Assembly: GCA_027314165.1 (NCBI GenBank)
Contig: DAHVCH010000013.1
Span: 1 to 64,000, forward strand
Source: Thermoplasmata archaeon
GTDB lineage: Archaea > Thermoplasmatota > Thermoplasmata > Lutacidiplasmatales > UBA184
Length of the DNA stretch: 64,000 nt
Direction: 5' to 3'
A model generated the notes under the pieces. The model was not told where the DNA came from and did not search any database. It saw only the letters and a list, made by a program, of their open reading frames with translations. Shown piece after piece: positions 18,687 to 26,783 of this stretch (position 1 is its first letter; each line of letters begins with the position of its first letter). The translations under genes and the position numbers were made by a program.

Positions 18687-20006
18687 CTATCGGAGTTCCA
18701 TCCCTGTCGCCGAAGAGAACACGACGCTCTTGGACCCGCACACGGGGCAGCTTGGACCTCCCCGTTTGAGCGAGTAACCGGTACCGCACAGCCCGCAGGT
18801 CACCCTCCCCGCGAGACTGCTCGTGGAGGAACCACGTGCCGGAAGGCTCGGGCCGGCGCGAGACCTGGTGGTGCCCGCGGCGGTGGTCCTTGCCGGGAGC
18901 GAGGTCCTATCGACGACGGGTTCTCTGCGCCATCCGTCGACATCAGGTCGCGGCGGCGTCTGCGAGGTCCCACCGGCGTTCGGGCGAGGCGACGACGGGA
19001 TCGACCGACGGACCGGGGCCTCTCCGCTCGCGGGGCCCACGAAGGCCCCGGTGATCGCCAGGAACCCGAAGAACCCGCCGCTCGCCCCCAGCGCCGTCAC
19101 CAACGTCGGGGTGTCGAGCACGGTCCCGCTGGGGAGGTCCCACTCGGTCACGTTGTACTTGAGCAGCGTCGGGCCGTCGAGGGTGGAGAGCAAGACCAGG
19201 GTCCAGCCCTTGAGCACGCCGTGGACCGGGGCGAACCAGGAGAGCGAGGTCGCGGAACCGGAGATCCCGCCCAACAAGCTGTAGGCCCCCTGACAGGCCA
19301 GGGCCCCGGGTTCGAAGGTGAGCCCCGGGCAACTGGTCGTGTTGTTCGGGGAGAGGAGGAAGAGCCGCGCGTCCCCGGTGGAGGCGACCGAGACCGAGAG
19401 GCTTCCGCCCACCGCGTAGGCCTGAGAGCCCAGCGTGGGCAGCTGGGAGACCACCCTTCCCTCGACCGGAGCGTGCGAGACGAGGGTAAGGACGGCCGGC
19501 AGGGGGAAGGGACGAGGGTCGGAGCCGTTGGGATAGAGCGACGTGAACGCGGACTCGGTCACGGTCCCATTGCCCCCGCTGAGGTCGAGATAGACGACCG
19601 CGAAAGGCGAATCGGAGCGCGGGGGCAGGGACCAGGTGCCGGACGCCTGCTGGGCCTCCGAGTAGATCCACTCGGTGGGCAGGACGAGCCCCTGCGCGAG
19701 CGTCGCGTTGTAGGCGGACCACTGCGTCGCGTTCAGGACGTACGCGGCGAGGTCCGAGGCCGAGGAGTTCGCCGCCTGGAGCGAATAGTTCACGAAGAGA
19801 TATTCTCCCCGAGGGAGGCCCAGCACGCCGACGGTCGCGTTCGAAGGGACCGCGGAGCTGGCGGGGAGGGTCTCCGTCTGCCCGGGCCCGAGCCGGGAGC
19901 CGCTGAGGGGGGTCGCGACATGGGGGAACTCGAGCGCGGTCAGCGTGATCGCCGCCAGCCCGACCACCAGCAGGACCACCCCTGCCACGAGCTGCGAGCG
20001 CTGCAT
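18687..20006 (-). CDS. Two-TM surface protein with cytoplasmic zinc ribbon
   Basis: 439 residues. An N-terminal membrane helix (about 8-28) is followed by an ectodomain of about 270 residues with many sequons. A second membrane helix (about 307-330) leads to a basic disordered region and a C-terminal zinc ribbon (CGLC and CPVC, about residues 400-425). The topology puts the sensory-looking domain outside and the ribbon inside. It may transmit an envelope signal, but no family is recognised. A shared AT-rich element at 20044-20053 lies 38 bases upstream of ATG 20006. Confidence 0.8.
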   Translation of the reverse strand: MQRSQLVAGVVLLVVGLAAITLTALEFPHVATPLSGSRLGPGQTETLPASSAVPSNATVGVLGLPRGEYLFVNYSLQAANSSASDLAAYVLNATQWSAYNATLAQGLVLPTEWIYSEAQQASGTWSLPPRSDSPFAVVYLDLSGGNGTVTESAFTSLYPNGSDPRPFPLPAVLTLVSHAPVEGRVVSQLPTLGSQAYAVGGSLSVSVASTGDARLFLLSPNNTTSCPGLTFEPGALACQGAYSLLGGISGSATSLSWFAPVHGVLKGWTLVLLSTLDGPTLLKYNVTEWDLPSGTVLDTPTLVTALGASGGFFGFLAITGAFVGPASGEAPVRRSIPSSPRPNAGGTSQTPPRPDVDGWRREPVVDRTSLPARTTAAGTTRSRAGPSLPARGSSTSSLAGRVTCGLCGTGYSLKRGGPSCPVCGSKSVVFSSATGMELR

Positions 20007-20043
20007 CGAGGACGCCCCTCCCGGTCGCCGGACGTTCTCCGCG

Positions 20044-20053
20044 CCTTATTTAT
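20044..20053. promoter_or_regulatory. Shared AT-rich TATA element between divergent genes
   Basis: TTATTTATTC lies between the divergent genes starting at 20006 (minus) and 20087 (plus). Its distance of about 40 bases to the minus ATG fits an archaeal TATA box. It could also serve the plus strand, with a start site near 20075. Confidence 0.45.
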
Positions 20054-20086
20054 TCGACGACCCGAGTGGGCAGGAGGGTTCTCACC

Positions 20087-21361
20087 TTGGATTTCTTGAC
20101 GGCGCTCTTCCTGCTCCTGGGCTGCTCCGTCCTGGCGGGAGAGGTGGCGGCCCGGCTTGGGCACGTGGCCCTCGTGGGGCAGGTCGCCGTGGGCATCGTG
20201 CTCGGCCCGACGCTGCTCGGTCCCCACCTCGGGCTCTCGATGTCGTCGAACAGTCCGGTCGGGCCCGGCCTCAACGCCGTGGAGACGATCGCGGTGTTCT
20301 TCATCCTCTTCATGGCGGGGCTCGAGGTGGTCCCCGAGGACCTCTGGAACACGGGCGCGCTCTCCGCCGTCCTCGGGGTGTCGATCTTCCTCTTCCCTTT
20401 CCTGGTCGGCGCCTGGTTCGTCCCCCAGGTCTTCCCAGGTCTCGGAGAGACCCAGGACCTGTTCATCTCGCTCACCCTCTCGATCACGGCCCTGCCGGTC
20501 ATGGCCGTGATCCTGATCGAGCTGAAGCTTCTGAAGACCCGGCTCGGCTCGATGGTCTTGGGGGCGGCGGTGGTCAACGAGCTCGCCGCGATGACCACGT
20601 TCGCCGTCCTGCTGCAGTCCTCGAAGGGCTCGGCGGACCCCTGGGGTTTGGTCATCGCCCTTCTCCAGGTCGGGGTGTTCCTGTTCACGATCCTCACGAT
20701 CCATCAGGTCCTCAAGCTCTTGCGCCAGGGGCCGGCGTGGGCCCGCCTCCAGCAGAGGCTTTCGCGCCCGCTCCGGAAGCGGCAGGTGTGGTTCGCCCTG
20801 CTCCTCATCATGGCGCTCTCCTCCTCCCTCCTCTCCCAGGCATTGGGGCTCACCTTCCTGGTGGGGGCCTTCTACGCCGGGCTTCTGGTGACCCGTGAGA
20901 GCGCGGGCCCGGTCGCCCGCCGGGAGATCGGCCGGGTCTTCGGCACGATGACCTGGGGATTCTTCATTCCGCTCTTCTTCGTGCTGGTGGGCCTCAACAT
21001 GGACCTGACCCCCCTGCTCCACCTCCAGGTCGAGCTGGTCTTCGGGGCCCTGCTGCTCTTCGCCTGCTTGAGCAAGTTCACGGCCGGTGCCGTGGTGCCC
21101 CTGATGTTCCGTTGGACGCCGCGCCAGGCGGCCGCCGTCGCGTCGCTCGTCAACGGCCGGGGAGCGGTGGAGCTGGCGATCGCCACGATCCTCCTCGCGT
21201 CGGGCGTCTTCACCGTGGAGATCTTCACGCTCGTGGCCGCCGTGGGGGTCGTGACCACCATTATCGCCCCCATCGGGGCGGCCCTCGCGAAGCCCGAGAG
21301 TCGACCCGACGAGGTCCCGAAGAACCCCCGTGGGCCTGCGTCCCCCGCGCCGGCCCGCTAG
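20087..21361 (+). CDS. Cation:proton antiporter, CPA2 (KefB/NhaS-like)
   Basis: 424 residues with about 12 membrane helices covering almost the whole length. Typical family segments are VGIVLGPTLLG near residue 40 and the conserved middle region with TALPVMAVILIE near residue 145. Family members exchange Na+ or K+ for protons across the cytoplasmic membrane. There is no C-terminal RCK/TrkA domain, only a short polar tail. I chose TTG 20087 because AGGAGG at 20072-20077 sits nine bases before it; a GTG at 20066 is an alternative. It is divergent from the 18687 gene. Confidence 0.88.
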   Translation: MDFLTALFLLLGCSVLAGEVAARLGHVALVGQVAVGIVLGPTLLGPHLGLSMSSNSPVGPGLNAVETIAVFFILFMAGLEVVPEDLWNTGALSAVLGVSIFLFPFLVGAWFVPQVFPGLGETQDLFISLTLSITALPVMAVILIELKLLKTRLGSMVLGAAVVNELAAMTTFAVLLQSSKGSADPWGLVIALLQVGVFLFTILTIHQVLKLLRQGPAWARLQQRLSRPLRKRQVWFALLLIMALSSSLLSQALGLTFLVGAFYAGLLVTRESAGPVARREIGRVFGTMTWGFFIPLFFVLVGLNMDLTPLLHLQVELVFGALLLFACLSKFTAGAVVPLMFRWTPRQAAAVASLVNGRGAVELAIATILLASGVFTVEIFTLVAAVGVVTTIIAPIGAALAKPESRPDEVPKNPRGPASPAPAR

Positions 21362-21403
21362 AAGCCGTTGGCTCCGGCGCCCCTCCGAGGGTCGGGGCCC
21401 ATC

Positions 21404-22204
21404 TCAGGTGTATCGGGGATGGATGAGCTGCTCGATCAGGCGCACCGCCAGCCGGCTCAGCTCGTGGACCGCCGGGGTGAGCGCCTCGGCCGCCGCTTCC
21501 TTGGCCTCGGCGGCGCGGCCCGTCCACTCCTCTCCCTTGGCGGCCGCGGCCACGCAGGAGGCGACCTGGGGTTCGGCCTTCCTCCAGGCGATGCTCTGCG
21601 CGAGCATCTCCGCGGCGCTGACCCCCAGGTTCCAACCGGCGCGCTTGGTGAGCTCCGCGGCGCCCGCGCGGGCTCCCGCCGTCGCACCGGCCTCCAGGGA
21701 GCGGACCTCCTCTCCCCGGACGACCTCCTCGATCAGGTCCACGGCGGCGTTCCAGGCCTCCGCGATCTTGGGGGCGCTCTCCTCGTGGGCGCCGGAGATG
21801 GAGGTGCGTAGCTGCTCCTGAGCTCGATCGGTGTCGGCCTGGACCGCGGCGAGGACCTTGACCAACGCTTCGTTGGCCCGGTCCGCGGCGGTCGCGTTGA
21901 TCACGGCCGGCAGTCTCCGGAGCGAGCGGGCTTCCCCGATCATCCCCGCGCTGTCCAGCCACACGGGCACGTAATCCCGCACGAACCAGTCCAACCAACG
22001 GCGGGCACGCTCGGGGTCCATGCCATCGCCTGCGGTCCCCACGAGCCTGGGCAGCAGGGCCACCGCCGCCTCGCGGGAAGGGTCCGCCTCGGACAAGGTC
22101 CAGCGTTGGACCACCGTCGCAAGGACGGGGGAGACGAAGCGAGGGTCGACCTTCGGCAGGGGGGTGACCGGGTTCCGTTGGGCGCTCTTCGGGTCCTTGG
22201 GCAC
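21404..22204 (-). CDS. Unknown Ala-rich helical protein
   Basis: 266 residues with no recognised family. It is predicted helical and Ala/Glu/Arg-rich throughout, with no membrane helix, Cys cluster or nucleotide-binding motif, so it is probably a soluble cytoplasmic protein. The start is taken as GTG 22204 because GGAGGACC lies just upstream; an open frame extends further but its sequence looks like shadow. It is convergent with the antiporter gene, 42 bases from its end. Confidence 0.62.
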   Translation of the reverse strand: MPKDPKSAQRNPVTPLPKVDPRFVSPVLATVVQRWTLSEADPSREAAVALLPRLVGTAGDGMDPERARRWLDWFVRDYVPVWLDSAGMIGEARSLRRLPAVINATAADRANEALVKVLAAVQADTDRAQEQLRTSISGAHEESAPKIAEAWNAAVDLIEEVVRGEEVRSLEAGATAGARAGAAELTKRAGWNLGVSAAEMLAQSIAWRKAEPQVASCVAAAAKGEEWTGRAAEAKEAAAEALTPAVHELSRLAVRLIEQLIHPRYT

Positions 22205-22538
22205 GGTCCGGCGGTCCTCCCGTGGACGCGCGGGAGAGGTCCCAGGGCAATTAGATGTCGCTCGAACCGGGGGAACGTGGACCTGCGGACGACCTCCTCC
22301 CTCCCCCGGCCCCACCCCACCTCCGAGGTCGGGTGCGAAGCGTCGTGAGAGGCTGGTGTCGTGAGCTCGCCCTCCGCTTTCCCGTGGGAGCGAGCGCGTC
22401 CATCGCCCGGAGGACGACAGCGCGCTCGAGGTTACCGTCGGCCCATGCCCGCAGCGAGCCGCGCTCCCTCGACCGCGAGCGTTGTCCGAAGCTCCTCGGC
22501 GCGCCGCCAGCGCCGCCGTGTGGCAGGGCTTGCCCGAC
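22205..22538. other. Intergenic region without clear gene
   Basis: 334 bases of GC-rich DNA between the gene at 21404 and the small zinc-finger gene. A weak TATA-like CTAATTG (minus strand, near 22250) may serve the 22204 start. No coding frame here looks real on composition. Confidence 0.4.
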
Positions 22539-22730
22539 CTATCCCGCCGGTATCGCCCAGGAGCCGCCCGCGCGGTTCGTGGCGTACCCGTCGGGCGCCG
22601 TCCCTCGGTCGACGCGGCTGAAGTGGAGGTCGCAGGCGTCGAGCGGACTGGCGAAGCCGTGGAGCTCGCAGAAGGAGATCCTGAGGGTGGGGTTCAGGAA
22701 GGCGCGCGCCCCGCACCATCGACAGACCAT
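22539..22730 (-). CDS. Small putative zinc-finger protein
   Basis: 63 residues from ATG 22730. The Cys/His pattern CRWC, CELH, CDLH (residues 3-6, 21-24 and 33-36) suggests one or two bound zincs; the C-terminus is Gly-rich. There is no clear ribosome binding site at 22730. The frame stays open up to an ATG at 22955, which has a TATA-like element about 30 bases upstream, so a longer leaderless 138-residue form is possible, although its extra N-terminus is Pro/Arg-rich and looks unlike a real domain. Function unknown. Confidence 0.42.
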   Translation of the reverse strand: MVCRWCGARAFLNPTLRISFCELHGFASPLDACDLHFSRVDRGTAPDGYATNRAGGSWAIPAG

Positions 22731-23050
22731 GGGTCGGCTGGGGTGGGCGAGGTGCGCGGACGGTCCGGAGGAGAGGGTAAGGCTGCGCTCAGGAGCCGTC
22801 GAACTTCCCAAGGACAGGAGTCGCCCGCCGAGGTTGTGGGGTCTCTCGATCGCTCGCGGAGAGATCGTGAACGAGGGAACTCTCGGCGTGGGGCTTGGGC
22901 TCCTCTGCGCTCGGCCATGAGGGCCTGCGGGGGGTTGATCGCGCGTCCGACGCATGTCTGACAAACGGATGCCGTTCGTCGTATTTGAAGGAGCGCCTCC
23001 GCCAAAGAACGGTGGGGCCGGTACCCTGCGAGCCGGACCTGGGAGGGAGT
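22731..23050. other. Region between zinc-finger gene and tRNA-Ala
   Basis: 320 bases. It holds a TATA-like element at 22981-22988 (minus strand, CAAATAC) and possibly the extended N-terminus of the small zinc-finger gene. Nothing else is recognisable. Confidence 0.4.
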
Positions 23051-23121
23051 GGACGTGGCGGGATTTGAACCCACGGCCTCTGCTTTGCGAAAGCAGCGAT
23101 CTTCCGCTGATCTACACGCCC
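23051..23121 (-). tRNA. tRNA-Ala (anticodon CGC)
   Basis: The acceptor stem GGGCGTG pairs with CACGTCC at the 3' end. The anticodon arm is CTGCT-TTCGCAA-AGCAG, with anticodon CGC, and the T loop is TTCAAAT. There is no intron and CCA is not encoded. A TATA-like CTTATTGCC lies about 30 bases upstream on the minus strand (near 23150). Confidence 0.93.
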
Positions 23122-23215
23122 GAGCGAGAGGCGGGACCCAAGGACGGCAATAAGACTTCGCGGGGAACGCGCGCCCGTCGGGGGCCCCTCAGGGTTCCCC
23201 TGGGGCCCGGCGGAC

Positions 23216-23929
23216 CTACGCGGGGACCCCGAGCTTGCGCCGGGGGGCGGGCTCGGTCCGCGCCGGCGGTGCGGTGGACGTCGGATCGGAAGATGGAGGA
23301 GGGGATTCCTTCTCGGGAGCCGGCTTCGTCGCGGTCGGCTTGGTCGGGGGTCGCGCCGGTACGACCTTGGCCGAGGGCGAGACCGTCCCTCCAGGTGGCG
23401 GCGGCGGGGGCGGAGGCGGCGCTGCCGGAACTGCGATCGGTGGCGGGGGCTTGGGCGCCCGCCTCGTCCCGCTGGGCATGATCAAGTGCCGGTTCGCGTC
23501 GTAGCGGAAGAGGTCGGAATAGCGTCCCCACGTGATGATGGTATGGACCGCCTCGGGAGGGGCCGTCGTGAAGGCCACGATCTGGTGGAGCTCGTCCTCC
23601 GCGAGGAACCCGTCCACGGCGGAATCGAGGGAGCGCTGGATCGCGCGGAAGAGCGTGGTCTTCCCCAGGATGTCCCGGAGGAGCTCCTTCTTCGCCCGGA
23701 TGGTCGCCGAAGCGAGCTTCTTGCCCAGCTCGGTGAACGACACGCGGCCGTCGGTGACCGTGACCAGCCCCAGGCCCTCCGCGTACTCGATCGAGGGGAG
23801 GATGTCGTCGACCTCCAAGCTCTCGTCGTCGGCGATCCGGGCGACCTCCTCGCTTCCCTTCACGCGCTTGATCAGCGAGAGAAGGCCTAGGAGCTCACTG
23901 GGTGCACATTTGGGGTAGAGTGTGGGCAC
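23216..23929 (-). CDS. AAA-associated (ABC nitrate/sulfonate C-terminal type) domain protein
   Basis: 237 residues. Residues 5-135 match the AAA-associated domain found at the C-terminus of archaeal nitrate/sulfonate/taurine-type ABC ATPases: a winged-helix-like part (LLSLIKRVKGSEEVARIA) followed by LGKKLASATIRAKKELLRD. Here it is a separate protein with a 90-residue Pro-rich tail. The start is GTG 23929. It lies 192 bases downstream of an ABC operon of that same transporter class, and probably modulates that transporter (inference). It has no Walker motifs of its own. Confidence 0.75.
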   Translation of the reverse strand: MPTLYPKCAPSELLGLLSLIKRVKGSEEVARIADDESLEVDDILPSIEYAEGLGLVTVTDGRVSFTELGKKLASATIRAKKELLRDILGKTTLFRAIQRSLDSAVDGFLAEDELHQIVAFTTAPPEAVHTIITWGRYSDLFRYDANRHLIMPSGTRRAPKPPPPIAVPAAPPPPPPPPPGGTVSPSAKVVPARPPTKPTATKPAPEKESPPPSSDPTSTAPPARTEPAPRRKLGVPA

Positions 23930-24121
23930 GGTCTCGAGCCTGCTTGCAACCTTCCGAGCGAAGCGGTGGGACTTAAGAGTTCCCTTCCCGAGAAAGGCGA
24001 CGTGGGATGACCCCCCCTGGCCTTCCTCTCGAGCGACGCGCCCGGCCCATCCGGATTTCGTAATCTCGCTTCGAGGTAGGCTCGAACGCGGGGGGAAGGG
24101 GTGGGCCCGCGGGGGGTCGCG

Positions 24122-24955
24122 CTAGGGCGCGGGGGGGTGAGATGCGGCAGGGAGCGCGCCGTTGCTCCCCCCGTTCGCCTCTCCCGACCGGCCCGGAGGT
24201 CCCCCCTCGGTGATCATAGAATAGACGTAGTCCGTGAGCTCGTAGAACGCGTCCGACTTGCGGTCACGCGGCCGTGGCAGCTTCACGGGGACCCCGGCGA
24301 GGACCTGGCTCGGTCTTCGCGAAAGCACGAGGATCCGGTCGGCCATCTCCACCGCCTCCTCGATGTTGTGCGTGACCAGCACCACCGCTTCCGGTGGAAG
24401 GCCGGGGTCGGCCCACAGCTCCAGGACCTCGTCGCGAAGGCTCTCGGCGGTGAGGGGGTCGAGGGAGGAGAACGGTTCGTCCATGAGCAGCACCGCGGGT
24501 TCCACCGCGAGGGCCCGGGCGAGCCCGACACGCTGGCGCATGCCCCCGGAGAGCTCCCGGGGGTAGGCTTCCTCGAACCCCACCATCCCCGTGACGTCGA
24601 TGTACTTGGAGACCTGCGCCTCGATCCGGTCCGGGGCCCAGCCCCGGGCCTCCAGGCCCAGGGCGACGTTCTCCTTGACGTTCAGCCAGGGATAGAGCGC
24701 GAAGCTCTGGAAGACCATGGCCATCTCCAGCTGCACGTCCATCACGGGCTTGCCGCGGAACAGGATCGCCCCCGAGGAGGGGTGGTCCAGCCCCTGGATC
24801 AGCCGCAGCAACGTCGACTTGCCGCAGCCGGAGGGGCCGACGATGGCCAGGAAGTCGTTGTTCGCGACGGAGAAGGAGATGTGCTGCATGATCGCCACCG
24901 GCCCGTGGCGGCCCGCGAAGTTCTTCCCGACGTCCGAGATCTCGATGAGCGACAT
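24122..24955 (-). CDS. ABC transporter ATPase, NitT/TauT family
   Basis: 277 residues, full length for the family plus a short Gly/Ser/Pro tail. It has Walker A GPSGCGKST (about residues 39-47), signature LSGGMRQRV (about 138-146), Walker B VLLMDEPFSSLD (about 158-169) and the switch His in VTHNIEEA. It energises import of nitrate, sulfonate, taurine or similar anions through the permease encoded just upstream (44-base gap). No periplasmic binding protein gene is in the window, so the substrate cannot be assigned. Confidence 0.93.
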   Translation of the reverse strand: MSLIEISDVGKNFAGRHGPVAIMQHISFSVANNDFLAIVGPSGCGKSTLLRLIQGLDHPSSGAILFRGKPVMDVQLEMAMVFQSFALYPWLNVKENVALGLEARGWAPDRIEAQVSKYIDVTGMVGFEEAYPRELSGGMRQRVGLARALAVEPAVLLMDEPFSSLDPLTAESLRDEVLELWADPGLPPEAVVLVTHNIEEAVEMADRILVLSRRPSQVLAGVPVKLPRPRDRKSDAFYELTDYVYSMITEGGPPGRSGEANGGSNGALPAASHPPAP

Positions 24956-24998
24956 CGAATGCAGACCACCCTCAAGGCGAACGGAGAGCCGATGGGGC

Positions 24999-26777
24999 TC
25001 ACTCGATGCTGTACCTCTTCACGCGGCGATACATGGGCTTCCATATGAGTTCGTTGACCGCGATGACCGCCCCGACCAGGGTGAAGAGGGAGAAGACCAT
25101 CAGCGGCAGGCCCTCGCTGCCGGGGTAGCAGTAGGTCCCGACCTCCAGGAGCTGGCCCAAGCCTAGGACGCCCTGGGAGGCGCAGGCGGCCGGGCTCGCC
25201 CCCGTCGCCGCCGTGGCATGGATCTGGGTCGAGTACCATTCGGCGTAGATGAGCGAGTTCCAACCCCCCCCGAACGCCGTGATGGACCCGGTCACGAAGG
25301 CCGGGAAGATCGCGGGCAGCGTCAACCGACGGAAGGAGAGCCGCCCTTTGAGCCCCAGCGAGCGGCCGGCCTCCTGGAGGTCCGGGGGGACCGCCTTGAG
25401 CCCCGAGTAGACGTTGAAGAAGACGTACCAGATCATCCCCGTCATCACGGCCACCACGACGGTGGCGTCGAGCCCGAAGACCAGGGCGAGCGTGACCAGG
25501 AGGAGGGGAAAGAGCGCGGGGGCGGGGAACGAAGCGATGACCTCGATGGCCGGCATCCCCATCCGCGCGGCGCTCGGCTTCCGAACGAAGTAGAGGACCA
25601 CCGGGAAGGTGATGGCGAGCGACAGCCCGTAGGCGAGGAGCACGCGGGTGAAGGACGCGGCCAGGGCCATCGGGATCAGGTCGACCTGGGCATGGACGGG
25701 GCCCGAGATCGGGCCCGAGATGACGTGATAGACCGACACGGAGAGCGCGATCAGCGCGAACCAGGCGACGACCAGGATGGACCCCACCAGGAGGTAGCGG
25801 ATGACCCCGGGCGGAAGATGGGTCCGGCGTCGGATCTTTCCCACCGTGTTCGTGCCCAAGCTGACGAGCGGGCTCGTCACCCGGTTGACGCCCCCGACAA
25901 AACCTCGAGCGACGGTCGAGACGCTGCGCCGCACCCGCTCATCGAGGCCGCTCTGCGCGACCAGCTCGGTCTCGCCGCTGGGAGCCTGGTCGTAGCGGTA
26001 CTGTTCGGCCCACCGGCCGGCCGGGCGCCAGACGAAGAGGTCCAGCGCCGCGATGAGGACCACGAGCAGTGCCGTCCCCACCAGGAGTGGCCCGACCGCC
26101 CCCGTCGTCGCGGAAACGAAGAGGAAGCTCCCGATCCCCGGAAGGGTGACCGGGACCTGCCCCGACCCGATGATCTCCGCCCCCACCAGGTAGTACCAGC
26201 CGGCGGTCCAGGAGAGCACGGAGTTGTAGACGAGCCGGTTGATGGTCGCGGGGAAGTAGAGGTACCTCAGGCGTTGGACCCCGGTGAGGCCCATGGAGTC
26301 CGTCGCCTCCAGCATGTCGTTCGGGATCCCCTTGATCGACTCGTACACCCCGAAGGCCATGTTCCAGGACATCGAGGTGAAGATCAGGAAGATCGCGGCG
26401 ATGTTCGGGCCGATGATGCTGGTGGGGCCCGTGAGCGAGACGAAGGCCAGGACGACGAACGGGAAGAACCCGAGGATCGGGACGGACTGCAGGATGTCCA
26501 GGATCGGGATGAGGACCCGCTCGGCGGAGCGGTTCACCGCGGCCGCGTAGCCGTAGGCGAGCGAGAAGCCCAGCGAGAGGATGTAGGCGAGCAGCATCCG
26601 GAGGAACGAGGCCGCGAGCGACGCGGCCGCCTGCGGCAGGTAGGAGAGGAGCCCCGGGTCCGCCGACAGGACGGCGACCGGAAGCACCAGGGCCAGTGCG
26701 GAAGGGGGGAACCTCTGTCGCAGGAGAGCCATCGGGCCCGGGCTCGAGGCAAGCTCCGGGAGCTCCCGGGCGCGCAT
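24999..26777 (-). CDS. ABC transporter permease, two fused permease domains (NitT/TauT type)
   Basis: 592 residues, about twice the usual length. Two complete permease domains lie in tandem, each with its own ATPase-contacting EAA loop: MGLTGVQRLRYLYFPATI near residues 160-178, and LGLKGRLSFRRLTLPAIF near 470-488. About six membrane helices surround each loop, and a charged cytoplasmic linker covers about 265-310. The fusion replaces the usual homodimer by one chain. It lies between tryptophanase (seven-base gap upstream) and the ATPase, so the three are probably one transcript. Confidence 0.92.
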   Translation of the reverse strand: MRARELPELASSPGPMALLRQRFPPSALALVLPVAVLSADPGLLSYLPQAAASLAASFLRMLLAYILSLGFSLAYGYAAAVNRSAERVLIPILDILQSVPILGFFPFVVLAFVSLTGPTSIIGPNIAAIFLIFTSMSWNMAFGVYESIKGIPNDMLEATDSMGLTGVQRLRYLYFPATINRLVYNSVLSWTAGWYYLVGAEIIGSGQVPVTLPGIGSFLFVSATTGAVGPLLVGTALLVVLIAALDLFVWRPAGRWAEQYRYDQAPSGETELVAQSGLDERVRRSVSTVARGFVGGVNRVTSPLVSLGTNTVGKIRRRTHLPPGVIRYLLVGSILVVAWFALIALSVSVYHVISGPISGPVHAQVDLIPMALAASFTRVLLAYGLSLAITFPVVLYFVRKPSAARMGMPAIEVIASFPAPALFPLLLVTLALVFGLDATVVVAVMTGMIWYVFFNVYSGLKAVPPDLQEAGRSLGLKGRLSFRRLTLPAIFPAFVTGSITAFGGGWNSLIYAEWYSTQIHATAATGASPAACASQGVLGLGQLLEVGTYCYPGSEGLPLMVFSLFTLVGAVIAVNELIWKPMYRRVKRYSIE

Positions 26778-26783
26778 CCTGCC

